Part shown: positions 43,182 through 58,338 of the stretch, piece after piece
How positions within the stretch are numbered: position 1 is the stretch's first letter
How the letters are laid out: each line of letters starts with the position of its first letter
Origin: Lyophyllum atratum
Taxonomy: Eukaryota > Basidiomycota > Agaricomycetes > Agaricales > Lyophyllaceae
Length of the DNA stretch: 64,000 nt
NCBI GenBank assembly: GCA_014905825.1
Contig: JACGCN010000009.1
Location: 1,488,001 to 1,552,000 of the forward strand
Direction: 5' to 3'
Program-made: the position numbers and the translations under genes
The notes under the pieces: model-generated
Databases searched by the model: none
What the model was told of the DNA's origin: nothing
What the model saw: the letters and a program-made list of their open reading frames with translations, nothing else

Positions 43182-45341
43182 TCACATCCGGTCAAACCAT
43201 ACCTCCGCCCGCTCCCGGACTGTCTTCCCTTCTGGCTCAGAAACCCCATCCCCTGCACCCCAAATACCCATCAGCCCTACACCGCCCGTAGCAAACTGAG
43301 CCATAGCGCCCGTCCCATCCGATGTCCAGAACGGCTCCGATGCATTCCCAGTTGGCTGTCACATTTCAGTCATCTCTACCCACTCACGAAAACGGGACAC
43401 TCACGAAGCTTGACAACATACTCAGGTTGAACGTGTTCCCGGTGAAATGCGAAAATCGGACATGAGAACCCCAGGGGCTGTTCCATTCTGCAAGGAATGT
43501 GGGCACGCCAGGTGTCACTGCGCCGGGAAGGATCCGGGGGGCAATCGCAGCGAGAGTTTTGCATTTTTGGGAGGCAGAGGCTGGTAGGGGCGGAGACACC
43601 GGGCAAAGCTCAAAGGATCCGTATCCTCCATTGTTGTAGGTACCTGCTATCCCCGAGGGGAGGGTAGCATTGGCGGGGCGAGGTGTTGGCGCAGGAGATG
43701 ACCCTAAGCTTTGGGTGACGAGGGTCTTATATCTACGGGCTTTCATTAGTGAATTGAAATCGTGAAGTAGGTGATGTAGCGGACCTAGTGCTCCAATCTA
43801 TGGGCTCCAGTCCCAGCGCCTCATCGATGAGTCGGTACTTGATGACTTCCATTGTGAGACCGCCGAAGGTGTTGTCATTGGAGTACACCATCACACCTAG
43901 GCCGTCGTTGGGAAGCCGTGCAATTTGGCTATTGTGGCCTGGAACATTTCCGCCATGTTCGATGAGATCTGCAGGGAAATAATGAGATCTAAAGTTCCAC
44001 AAATGACGTAGGGGGCGAGAGCGTACCATGACCGCGGTAGGTTGACCGACCCTGACCGCCTCCATAGACGACAGGAGAGAGCTCGGGGAACTGTCTACAA
44101 GTAGGAGAAGAAGATGTGAGGATAGCAATAAAGTCAAGCGGACCATGCGTACGCTGCGCCGCTCCAGACGGAGATTCCGGTCGCTGCCTTCTCCACAACG
44201 TCGGAAGGGATGACTACCTGGTTGGTATCGGGGTGTGCACCATTGAGCAAAAGAGCTTTCAACCACGTCGCCTGTGATGCCCGTTAAGAGAGGCCAACGA
44301 TGAGGACCGGTCCGACTTACCAAGTCGATGGCATTGCTGATGATCCCGCCGGCACCTGCTAAGACTACGAGTATCACCGCCTGTCAGTTGGATATATATG
44401 GGGAAGGGAGTGAGAACTTACGATCGTGGTTTCCACCTGCAGCCGTAAAGAACGGGACCGCACGGAGCGTCCCATTGCCAAACGGATTGTCGGTGAGATT
44501 GACACCCTGCCATGTCAGCCCGTCGGCGAGCTCCCCGGTGGCATTGGCGAGCGCATAGGAATAAGTGGTAGCGTTCATCCCCAGAGGATCGAAGATATGC
44601 TGTTTGACATATTGCACGAATGGCGTCTTCGAACCGAGGACGCGCTCTGGTAAGGTTGATAGTAGCGCATACATTAGGTTACAATACTGCCAAACATCTC
44701 GCAACTCTGCTGAGAAACGAAGGTATTTCATTTTTTCGATCTGAAGTGGACGCGGAATGATGTTAGAGTTATGATTCACAGTGCTGCTACTTCGACTTAC
44801 AACATCGGAAGCATCGTCGGTGAGCTTGTAACTCAGGTCGTGACGCGGAAGTCCGCTGCGATGGCTCATGGCGTCAGTAATAGTAAGTTGAGTTGATGCC
44901 ACTGGGTCTGTCAGACGCCAGCCTGGAATGATCGACGCGAATTTCGACGTCCATGTGAGTCGTGGAGATGTCGTTTCGTTCTTAATTAGCAGTCCTGTGG
45001 CGAATACCGTGAAAAGCTGCTAAGAAGTCAACAGTTGAATCGATGCGGCGAGAGCGGATCAAAGAAACCTTTGAGTTGGATGCGATAGCAAAGCGCGTAT
45101 TTTGCGTCATCTTGCGGCCGTCGAAACCAGCGATACCATAACCCTTGGTCTCGACTTGCCACGCGCCCTGTGCATCCTTTCTAACAACTGCAACTGCAAA
45201 GCCTCCAGGAGAGTTCCAATCGGCCAAAACTTGGTTGATAAACGCCTCCGTGTTCGCATTCAGTACATTCGAGACGTTTTGCGACGAGACGGCGGTGGAC
45301 AGCAGCAATGGCGTCAGACCTAGGATGGCTTGGATACGCAT
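43182..45341 (-). CDS. Secreted beta-lactamase-fold serine hydrolase (class C/PBP-like)
   Basis: A multi-exon gene. The ATG at 45341 gives a signal peptide (MRIQAILGLTPLLLSTAVSS). Serine-hydrolase motifs lie in order: SNSK (SxxK, nucleophile Ser and Lys) in NTRFAIASNSK; YCN (YxN) in DVWQYCNLMYALLSTLPE; and HGGN in LIEHGGNVPGHNSQIARLPN, equivalent to the KTG box. Other family features are TITDAMSHRSGLPRHDLSY, HIFDPLGMNATTYSY, GAGGIISNAIDLATWL and GLGVMVYSNDNTFGG, plus a C-terminal beta-sandwich-like region (GIAGTYNNGGYGSFELCP). Fungal members are extracellular or vesicular esterases/peptidases of mostly unknown substrate; the name does not imply antibiotic resistance. An alternative upstream ATG (45425) would add residues before the signal peptide. 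Confidence 0.87.
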
Positions 45342-45410
45342 GGTGCTCCAAGTTTCGAGGAAAAAACAAACGGCAGTAAATTGAAAGCAACTGCACAAGA
45401 CGATTGCCGT

Positions 45411-45418
45411 TATATATG
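45411..45418 (-). promoter_or_regulatory. TATA box of the serine hydrolase gene
   Basis: TATATA-type sequence about 72 nt upstream of the chosen ATG (45341). It also argues against the alternative start at 45425. Confidence 0.45.
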
Positions 45419-46322
45419 ATGCCATGAACAGGGACCCTTAGACTGCGCAGAACGACCTGAGATGAGTGACCGAGGGCGTTATAAGGGCATGTGGGAATTC
45501 GGCTCCATCGGTCATGGGATGATTCATGTAAGTGTCGGAGACAGGGCTGAGATTGCGGTGCGTGAACGTTAACTGCGACCCATCAAAAAGCTGAGCGCCT
45601 AACACCAACGAGGCGCATTTGACAGCTACCGCAGTAGAAAAAGTACAGAACGTGTCCCGCCATTGGTTGAAAGTGGGCTATGTGATACCTGAGCCATGAC
45701 TTAGCCACCCGAGCCTATGTACATCCATGGTAGAGTTCGCCCGCAGCACAATCTGGGTTTTCAAGGTCCGCGATCTGGATCCGGTCAACGTCATATGGAC
45801 TTCATAAGGTTTTTTGGAAACTCTCATATCTTCTTTATCATCAAAATGCATAGCTATGCAACACTGCCATTCCAAGCTTTAGGGATGTCCACCGAGTAGG
45901 GCGATTCATACCATGGAGCTTCGTTGAGAGTGCTTTCCTGTAGTAAGAATTGGTGAGAGCTCTATGCTGGATGAAGAAGACCGTACCGAACAGCGAACAT
46001 AGGCGGTACCTGGCCACTAGAACGCCGAAATCACGGTTAAGTCGCACATTTGAAAGATGCTACGGCACAGCAGTCAAAGTGCCGGTCTCAGCGCTCTGAC
46101 AGTGGTGCGATGTCAAGTCGGAGGAAAGAAGCGCCGAGAGAAGGAGGATGGGGACTGGAGCAACACAGCATCTCTGGAGCGAGCCAGGAGACAACTTGAA
46201 CTGTGCGCTGAGTTCTGGAGCGCCTATCCCTTTTCAAGTTCTGCCTTGAGTAAAAGTAGGAAGGTTCAATCACTGAATTATCGGCACAATGTGACCATCA
46301 CAGCAAGGCTTGCCAGAATATG
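45419..46322. other. Intergenic, nothing recognised
   Basis: No supported coding frame on either strand. Confidence 0.4.
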
Positions 46323-46666
46323 CTACCTTCCAACACAAGAGGATATATCGCAAGCCCGTAAAGGAGGAGATGTCTCCAAGCTGTTTCGGTCTTGGTGATA
46401 ACTCCACGGCCGCTGGAATGTGCGACGTAACCAAGCCTCGTTATCATCCGACTCTATGAATGCAGAAACACTCGATGCATTAGACCATGAAGGAGACACA
46501 TATGCAGCGGCGTCGTTTGAACACAAAGGTAATGGATACCGGCTGACGAGCGATGGCTCAGAGCCTGTGGAACGGTAAGGGCATGGTCAGTTGACGAGCG
46601 GGGAGGGATGGGAAAGGAAAACGTACCTGTGTGACCCATCTTCCTTTCGCCCGCAGAGGTTTTCAT
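46323..46666 (-). CDS. Possible small or partial protein, two exons
   Basis: The ATG at 46666 (MKTSAGERKMGHTG) runs to a consensus donor (ACAG|GTACGT) and, after an intron of about 60 nt ending in CCACAG, continues in phase as SEPSLVSRYPLPLCSNDAAA and SVSAFIESDDNEAWLRRTF to a stop at 46323. This gives about 93 residues. An AG just before the ATG means it might also be the 3' part of a longer gene. No domain is recognised. Confidence 0.35.
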
Positions 46667-48446
46667 GACGACCTATATGGGGGAGCCAGAGCGCCGGGAT
46701 AAGAGTTGGGGGGCCCGGTCGACGGTCGCTCAAACTACCAGGAAAGTCCTATGTGTCACCGTATGTCCTTCGTTGTTCCCCTCCTCCTCTTTCACTCGCA
46801 AAGCTGCAGGCAGGTAATAGAGACGACCAGCGAATAGCGTATGCTGCTAGTCTAACCAAAGTGGTACCCAGCCAGAAGATGAAGTTGGCCAAGTGGTGAA
46901 GTAGCTGCGGGGTGAGGGCGATTATTACCGCAGCTCGGGATCATCTAGATGAATATACATGTCAGACAATATTGATGAGCTTATGGAGGGAAAGAGGGCG
47001 AACCGGTCTTGCTAACGTCTGCTCGACCTAGAGTTCGACTTTGACCTGACTTGACTTTGACCAACACCCGCCTCCGGTAGCAACATATCTCGCTACTATT
47101 GACGTTTGGGAGTGCGAGACATTGCGAGACAGTGTCAGGCCAGTGCGATGTTCCAGACATGGAGCCTGACTGATGTTTGTCGATTCGCAGAGGGAACGAC
47201 CGGGAGATGGATAGGCATTGGAAGGCGCCGGTGTCAGGGTTTCATTGCTATAGCGCGTCTCGAACGCGTCGGACCGTCGGGCAGAGATGAATGTGGCGGA
47301 TACAGAGCCCATGTTGAAGTGGCACGACGCCACTTTGCAAAGGCGAGCGCGAGGACAGATAGCTGGACTGGCGGATAATGTAACTTAAAGTTATGCAGAA
47401 GTTGGATATGATCTGCGACAGATAGGTGTCAGGGTCTAGTTGACAGGCCTGAGAGCAACGAGAACTCACTTCAGCGAATCTACCCTGCTCTTCCCCAGTT
47501 CCTTCCTGTGAATGATCTGTACGCCTGCCGTATGGTATTTTCCGCGGCCGTGGCATCCTTCGACAACGTACTTATGCGTCGAGGGGGAGGCCCTTTATAT
47601 TATGAGCATCAGCAGTCCCTCTTATTAGGGAGGAAAGGGAGAGAGTAGGACCTGTCGGGGGATGCGCTAAATAACCCGATCGTCATGAGACCTAGGTAGG
47701 GATCAATGAGGGAGAAGAGCATACGCACAGTAGTCATCTGCACCTGCTTCACCAGGAAATGTCGTCGTCGTGGTCGCCTCGTGGCTTGACGTTGTGCAAG
47801 TTAGGGTTCGCTCCAGGCAAGAGGAGAATATGAAGAGTTCACGACAATGAGAAGATACGCGACCTCAAGACGCGTCGAAAGTCGAGCAGGCGTGACTTGC
47901 CGTCCGTTGCTGAAGCTTTTCACTGGGGGTCAACCCAGTGTTCGTACTCATCTGAAGCCATGTTCTTTGGGTGGACCAAGTTGTGGAAGTGGGAGGGGCG
48001 CATGGTAGGAGGGCTCCTGTCCCTGGCTGTGGTGGCGGAGAAGTGCATGTGAGGAAGCAGGGTCAAATCGAGGTAGAGATAACGTCGGCACTGCCACCGC
48101 CGCCGCCAGAGCTGAACTTGAACTTCAGTACTCAGTCTTCGTCCCTTCACATTGACAAGAATTCTAGAATCCATCCAAAATCCATCGGAAAGGAGAAGGC
48201 GGCACCGTCAACTTCACATACAATACTCACAGCCTCTCACAGCTTGAAAACAGGGACTGTCGTCAAGCGCCTTGACACTTACTTACACGTGCAGATAGCG
48301 TGCCACAGGCCTTTTCGTGGTCTGCCCTCCATACTTATCATTTTGAACGATTGTCTTCAAAATCGATTTTTGGAGTTTGGTATCGAGACTAGGTCTGCCC
48401 CTCCTGTTCATTCATTGAGTGACGCTAAGTTCTAACTGACAGGATG
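46667..48446. other. Intergenic with weak minus-strand candidates
   Basis: A minus-strand frame starting at about 47555 (MPRPRKIPYGRRTDHSQEGT) meets a good donor (GAA|GTGAGT) and a CGCAG acceptor near 47415. The continuation (IISNFCITLS) quickly loses a clear frame. Otherwise nothing is recognised. Confidence 0.35.
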
Positions 48447-48503
48447 CACAGCCCTGCGCACTCTTCATTCATCGGATGCCGGCTTAATATCCCTCAATAG
48501 CCT

Positions 48504-48850
48504 CGAATCTCCTTTCGCTGGGGAGTTTTTTTGGTGGCATTCATGCTTATGTGCTTTCAGATATCGACAACCCTGACGCGCTACATTGTCGGATTCATAA
48601 TTGGCTTGGTTTGCGCACTTATCATCTGGTGTGTCTGGATGGCATGGGAGGGAAACGGAATTCCGGCTGAGGCATTGGTTCAAGACGGTTATACGACAAG
48701 CTGGCGATGAAAAAACGCAGGGCGACACCGACTCGGAGCACAAGGCTGTGCTTGGATGGTCAACACGTCTTCGGTCTTAGTTGGAGATCATGTTGTCGCG
48801 TGCTCGTCGGGGAGGGAAAAAGGTTGACAGTCAGAATTTGGGGGTGTAAG
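48504..48850 (+). pseudogene. 3'-exon remnant of the WW-type gene (copy B)
   Basis: Corresponds to the last exon of the gene at 3204-6046 (GGCATTCATGCTTATGTGCT, TATCATCTGGTGTGTCTGGA and the shared end TTGACAGTCAGAA). No splice acceptor or upstream exon is present, and an extra G in GGGAGGGAAACGG shifts the frame relative to copy A (GGGAGGAAACGG). It cannot encode the WW protein. Confidence 0.8.
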
Positions 48851-50527
48851 ATATGTCATTTTCGTGTAGACCCATCCATGGATACTTCTGTGGTTCATTT
48901 TAACATTGATTCTCCGTTTATGCATCTAGATCTTCAAATACCGATCTCAAGTTGTGGTGATTCGAATGGGACGAGCGTCGAGGACTCCGTGCGATCCAAG
49001 CCCACCAGTCGCCCTCCATCTTCTGTCCGCACTTGTTCCTCTCAATCTAGACGACTAGGAGTCTCTCCCGCGTCTGCAATCCGAAGCAACTCCTCCTTCG
49101 TGAATCGTGACATGGAGTGGGATGTCATAAAATAATTATTTGTTTGTGGTTTTGATGTTGTCTTCATGTTCTAATTATATCTCAAGTTGGAATCTTGACG
49201 CCAGACTGATGAAAATCAGTGTCATGGTCATATGGCGGTGTTTGGATATTCGAGGTGTGTGGAAATCTCTCTTGACATGTCGTCCTGATCTTTCACCCCA
49301 AGTCCATCCACTCAGCACAACCCGCACTCGATGATCGTAATCTCAGACAGCCTCACCACTGGCCAAATCACCTTCATCCTACGTGCGGTCATACAAGTCC
49401 TCTCGTATGGGGGTCTCTTCATCCTCGGCTTCATTATCCTCGGGAGCGCGCCGCACACGGCCCCCGTCGAAACTCATGATGTCCTCAACCGCATAGTCGG
49501 CCAGTCGAGCGCCACAACTAAAGCCATGAGGTGGATCTTCCCGCGGGTCAGCCAGAAAAAGAACGATCTAGTACCATCCCTTCGTCTTCTCCTCGCCCTC
49601 CTTCTTTTCCTCTCTTATGCGCTCTTTGTGAGCGTTAGCGATATTGGATTCATCGGCTTTCACGCGTGCGATGTAGCCGGGGCTAATTTTCTTGCTTTCC
49701 CCGCATCCGTCACGTCCGACGACGATGCTCGGAAACTCGTCGCCGCCAACTTCCTCAGCGGCACGGACCCCGCTTCTGTTCGCGCTTATCGGTGCGACGC
49801 AGCGGAGCCGCACTATTTCGGTGTCGATGCCACCCTCCTCAACTGTACCTCATGGCGCAATTCCACGTACGCCGATCCGAATGAATTCCGCGATATCAAC
49901 ACCACGGACAGCGACGTCCTTATGCCCCTCCAGCTTACGCGGTACAACTATGCGAGGTCGAATATCCTTGACCTCAACATGTATTATAGCGGGTTTGGTC
50001 CGCAGAGGCTTTCTCGGCCTGTGATTTCGCGTGGGCTTGCTATTGCACCACACGCGACGGGATTGAGGGTAGTGGTTGGCGTGCCCCACCTTTTGCCTCA
50101 TCAGCAAGTCGTGATACCTAAAACACTGGCGTTGGAGGTTGATATAGGGTGCATGAGTTTGGGTATCGGAGGTATGGAGGACGCGGAGAACAGTGATTCG
50201 ACCACTTCCAAAGATGTCTACGCGATGGGCGATTCATGGCGGGACTACACTGGGCCCGATTATCTTTCAAGCGTACTATCAGAAACTGTCGACATAGTCC
50301 GAGAGGGTTTGTTACCTCTGTTCAACCCATCCGCCAAGAACGCCAACGGCGACCTGCTAAGCTACAACGACTCCTTCGGGTCATCCAGCTGGCAAGCGTC
50401 GATCGGTTTCGTCGGCATGCCCGTGATGCACGAGGGGCTGTTCAACTCCACTCCCGGCGGGGACGCCACGTACGATCTCGAGAAAAACTGCACCAAAAAA
50501 CTGCACACGCAGCTAGGCCTTCCGCTG

Positions 50528-52070
50528 AACACATCAGGAAAAATGCAATGGCTACTGAGTCCGCACTTAAAGTATAGACACATGGAGGGCGGCCTGTAGG
50601 CGTCTGTAGCTTTGGTAGCTGTTTGTAGCTCTCATACAAAATATGTAGCTCTATGTATGAGTATGTAGCCCCCCCTGTATGTCTGTATCAGCATGTACAT
50701 GCTCATTGGTACATCAAGTCTGCAGAACAATAAAATGAGAAGCACGACATTGCATAGTGTTCTGAGTTCAGTTCATGATGTGATGCGGGAAGGTCATGTG
50801 TGTGCAAAATAGAATTCTCCATCACATTGAGTTGAACCGGCGACCTCCAAAAAGCAATCACCTGAACCAATGATGCACTCATCCGTTGAGCCATACGGTA
50901 CAAGTATACTGCCCTAATCTGCAACCTATACGTCGTCGCCAATGCTTTTGGATCAACATCCAATTTTTTTTCTTTCAAGTCATTTCAAGCTCCGCCCACG
51001 GAAACAGCTCCGCATTTGCCCGTCCAAACAGTTGTCTTCTTCCCCCAACTTCCCCCCGTCGTTGATATGCCTTGCTCCCACCCCTTCCTATTCTCATGCT
51101 CCCTGCCTCCTGTCGGCAGCAGGTGGATCGTGATCGTTGATGTCCCCGTTTGCCATCCATGTCGGCACCACCTGAGTGGCACGATCCGCCGTTTTCGAGC
51201 CCATGTAGCCTGCCACCTCATCATCTCGATTTCCTGATAGGCTCAATTCTTTCCAGCTGCCTGAAGAGAGGCTACTAGGCAGCTTTGCATATCCTGTAAG
51301 TCCCACCTCTTGCTTGAACGATACAGAGCCCGCCGCTTAGCTGCCCTACCACATTGCTACCCTAGACACATGCACGTGAACCGCCCTCCGGCAATGCTTC
51401 ACCCATGAGGGCCCACCACAACACAAGCATCGCAGGGACCACCGATAACCGAGTTGCGAACCGGCTGGGAGTAAGGCATTCGGTGTGTTGCTGCTGCCGA
51501 CCTCACCCCCCCCCCTAACTGACTCACAGTACTTCGAGCAGCGGCCCTACGATGCAGACCGAAAGTAGCTGTCACCGGATTAGGCCACCCCACTCCGCAT
51601 CTGGTACCACGGCACCGATTGCACCACACGCCGACACCCACCACATCGTGCGAATTGTCCGACACGGCCGCCGGCGCCTCCAGCCCTCGACGTCCTTGAT
51701 ACATGTGGGATGCATATCCTGTGTTCGGGACATCGCCGTCTTCGCAGGGCCGGTGAGGAGGAAACTGGTAGGGGTTGATCATCATTGGTCAATGATTGTT
51801 CTTCCTTTGTTTACTACGAAATACATACTTCATGTAATTCATTGTGTCAAATACAATTTTTTGCATTCTCTACCTGAGTTGAGCGAGATTACAATGAGTA
51901 TTGAGGTGTATATAGCTCTCGTAGGTGCTGTAGCTGTTGAGCTACGGACAGCTACGGAGAGCTACCGTAGCTTGGCTGGTAGCTACAGGCCGGTACATAA
52001 AAGGGGACTTGCCTATGAAGCTACGACCTCTATCAAGACTATGGACTGCTATGGACTCATGTGTTTTTTT
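50528..52070. mobile_element. Non-autonomous DNA-transposon-like insertion (hAT-like)
   Basis: 1.54 kb of unrelated DNA placed inside glycoprotein copy B. GCTGA occurs just outside both ends (50523-50527 and 52071-52075), a likely part of a target-site duplication. ACACAT at the left end is mirrored by ATGTGT at the right. Subterminal motif arrays are in inverse orientation: GTAGCT four times within 50600-50665, AGCTAC five times within 51940-52025, and CGGCCTGTAG (left) against CTACAGGCCG (right). Such arrays of short inverted subterminal motifs are typical of hAT-type elements. No transposase ORF is present, only short frames. Confidence 0.6.
50825..50900 (-). ncRNA. tRNA-like (pol III A/B box) sequence inside the insertion
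   Basis: On the minus strand TGGCTCAACGG fits an A box with a D-stem CTC/GAG, and CCGGTTCAACTC about 45 nt further fits a B box (GGTTCRA). The intervening part can form only a weak anticodon arm and the acceptor and T stems are poor, so this is not a functional tRNA. It may be the head of a tRNA-derived SINE. Confidence 0.35.
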
Positions 52071-53203
52071 GCTGATGCAAAAACTACACCACCCCCGGCG
52101 CATGTAACCTCCTCCAAATAGGGGGTTCGGTTGTCCAAAACGGAACGGTGTACACCATGTTATCCAGGATGGCGTGTGCGTCGACTACCCAGGTGAACAT
52201 GGTCTCAGCCAAGATAGCAGTCGACGCAACTGGGAACACCACAGTCGACCTCACGCGCCTCCCGAGCAACCTCAATGTCATCGAGGCAGACTACTGGGAC
52301 GCCGTCCCCTCCACCCTGATCCCAGGTGCCATTGACCTCAAGCTGTACGATGCCATCAGGCGATACATCCTCTCCCCCAACGCCACTGGGCCTTCCAGCC
52401 ACTTCATCTTCCAGCATTTCGACTTAGGCGGCGGCGTGTCTGCCCTGCAGAAAGGCCTTGGAGCCGGTGTGGGGTCGGTGTTCTCGATGGTGGGGACGGC
52501 ATGGGCCCTGGGTGACTCGTACCTGGCGGTTTTGGGGGAGGAGCAGTATTATGCCGCGAACCTTAGTAGCAGCAAGGTTACGACGTGGGCGGGGGAGACG
52601 GCGGGCTCGTATGTTCAGGCGACGTTGGGGTATAATGGGTGGGCGGCGAGAAATGGTGAGGCGTTGGTGGTGACGAGCACGGGAGGGCGTAGTGCAGCGT
52701 GTTTTGATGCGCGGTATGGGGCTGCGTTTATGCCTCTCTTCATTGCAGCCCTTGTGGTCCTTTTGTGGGGGGTTGTCGTGGTTCTGACGACTGGGATAGC
52801 CCGGATCCAGGATTTAAAGATCGCGTATGGGGGCTTGACTCCCTATACGAGCAGTGTGGAGGCCGATGTACAACAGGAGGAGATGGTACTTACTTGGAAG
52901 AGTGATCCTCATGCACACCTCGAGGTGGTCCCGAAGGATACGTCAGAGGATCAGGACGCCGCTGGAAAACCGTGATTATTCACCCACTAGGACTCAGCTA
53001 TGACCAACTCGAAGATGGGATTTGTTGCTACAGTCGTCTGTTTTATGAGTGCGAAGGGTGTCTAGTTAGTTTTATGAATACCATGAGGTTTTGGCGAATC
53101 CCGAGGCCATTCAGATGTATGGTTCACCATTCACCATCGCGGGCCGTTCCCGAGTCGACAAAGAAGCCATGGATAGCGTGTCATGATGCAATGTGCGTAT
53201 AGT

Positions 53204-54411
53204 TCTACAATGACTGTCCTCGATTCTCGATTGGTACATGGGCTGCGAGGTCATTACTGTTTTGACTTCAGTTGGCGCACCCTCAGAGCACAGTGCTTCT
53301 AGGCCGTGGAGGTTCAACAGCCTCGTGGTGCGTAGTTGATGATTTATCGAGGTCCGAGAAGTCGCCCACGATTTTTAAAAAGGGAGTAGAACGGTCTGCC
53401 TCGCTTCAGAGCCCGCAGCATATACCACCAGTTCGACCCGCAATCGCTCGCATCCTTCCAGCAACACGCTCGTCAAGAACATCGATATGAAGTACGACAA
53501 CAGTGGCTCGTCCTGCTCATTTCCTCGCTAGACCTTCGATGGTGGTGGGCGTGTGAGCAAACCTGTGCCTCATGTTCGTCAGATGATGTCCCAGCCCTGC
53601 CCGTCGGGCCCGAAGCGCTACTCGATAAAGTTGACCGCTGCTTCAGGACGAGTCAAGCAATGACCTTGAGAAGTCAGGTTATCTGAGTGGATACAGACAT
53701 GCTCACCATTCCTTCCAATCCGTACACCCCTCCGCCTTTCATTTGAAGTGTGGATAATCGTCGTTCAATGGTCTTGATTATGCGATGTTAACTCAACCCA
53801 GTTCAAGGTCAGACTTACACTTGTGACTTGGGTCACGCGTGGTCACTCGGCAACGGCGGTGATCCAAGTTGATCTTGATTTGGTTAGATGCGCCGCACAC
53901 TCATCGCTGTTTCGTTTCTCAAACCTCTCCTGCATACGCGCTCATCACCGCGTGTGTTAACACCTTTCATGATTCAGACCCGTTATCTTCACATCCACCA
54001 GCCAGGGTATGTTTCATCGTCGTCTAATAAACCGCAATCTAGGATGCTCTAAGTCTAGTCGAACATTGATCCATATAGCTTGACACTTGGGCGGGACCGA
54101 GCAACCTTTCTCGATGCCTGTCGCTACAGCGCCCGCCGCCCTCATGCAGCTTGCAGCTTGCAGGCCGCAATAAAGTTTACTCTGAAACGCCGGGAATCGC
54201 GAAATATATGATGGGGAAATCCCATCTTTGATGCATCTCTGATCCATCAAATTTTCCAGGTGCAAGGGGCTGTGCGTGGTTTCCAACCCCGTCCAAAATA
54301 TGCTTTTATGGCGAAGCTCCCGTGTTTCGGCTCGTTGAGGAGCTTGAAGCCCCCCCCACTGTGTGCACCCCACCCCGATCGCTGGACGTTCTTTTTCGCA
54401 GCTGCGCTGCC
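53204..54411. other. Intergenic, 5' region of chitin synthase
   Basis: No gene recognised. The frame before the chitin synthase ATG is open for about 90 nt (an upstream ATG at 54322) but that extension shows no conserved feature. Confidence 0.4.
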
Positions 54412-57882
<3,471 letters not shown>

Positions 57883-58338
57883 TCGTTGGGGTTAACAATT
57901 ACGGTTCAAGGGTTAATCATTGACTAACGAGTTTACTCTACACTTATCACACCTAAATATATACCTTTGAAAAAAAATTGACAATTTCCATGATCAAACC
58001 TGTGAACTTGATGCTTCGTGGACACAAACTTCATAAACTCCAAATTAGTCTACCTGTCAGTCACAACGAGCCTTGTACTTGGCAGTTTCAGCTGATGCCT
58101 TTGTATGAGCATTAGCACTTGCAATAGCCTCCCTCACGAGCGATCTTGCTCGTTCGAGTGGTCGATTATTTAGTGAGTGGCTATGGTTTTACAGAGGTGA
58201 GGTGATACGCCCGTAGATTCTTGTTATCATCCACTTCATATAACGCAACGCAGGGATTCGAGGTGAAATAGACCTCATTGTCTCCTACTCATCATCAGAG
58301 GATATATTCCGGTGTAGTATATATACCGCATAGTAGTC
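57883..58338. other. Convergent intergenic region
   Basis: Lies between the chitin synthase 3' end and the F-box gene 3' end; AT-rich, no gene seen. Confidence 0.45.

Larger units (their letters stand above)
49331..52975 (+). pseudogene. Membrane glycoprotein gene copy B, split by an insertion
   Basis: The ATG at 49331 opens a frame closely matching the 697-aa copy A protein for about 400 codons (same TM1, TM2, SDIGFIGFHAC, WRNSTYADP and sequons) up to KKLHTQLGLPL. It then enters foreign DNA and stops at 50599. Homology resumes at about 52081 in the same reading frame (CNLLQIGGSVVQNGTVYT) and runs uninterrupted to the stop at 52975, including the third TM span and acidic tail (EVVPKDTSEDQDAAGKP). 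Both halves are free of other stops, so the disruption looks recent. The 5' part could still make a truncated protein with two TM spans. Confidence 0.9.
48447..53203 (+). repeat. Segmental duplication, copy B (degenerate)
   Basis: 48447-48503 matches 2822-2878; the sequence then jumps to material matching copy A from about 5737 onward, through the spacer, the glycoprotein gene and its 3' flank up to about 53203. Compared with copy A it has an internal deletion of about 2.86 kb (most of the WW gene) and a 1.54 kb insertion at 50528-52070. Confidence 0.85.

Noticed and set aside
51094..51306. 70-codon minus-strand ORF in the insertion as a transposase remnant
   Set aside because: No recognisable hAT dimerisation, BED-finger or DDE-type motif; too short to support.
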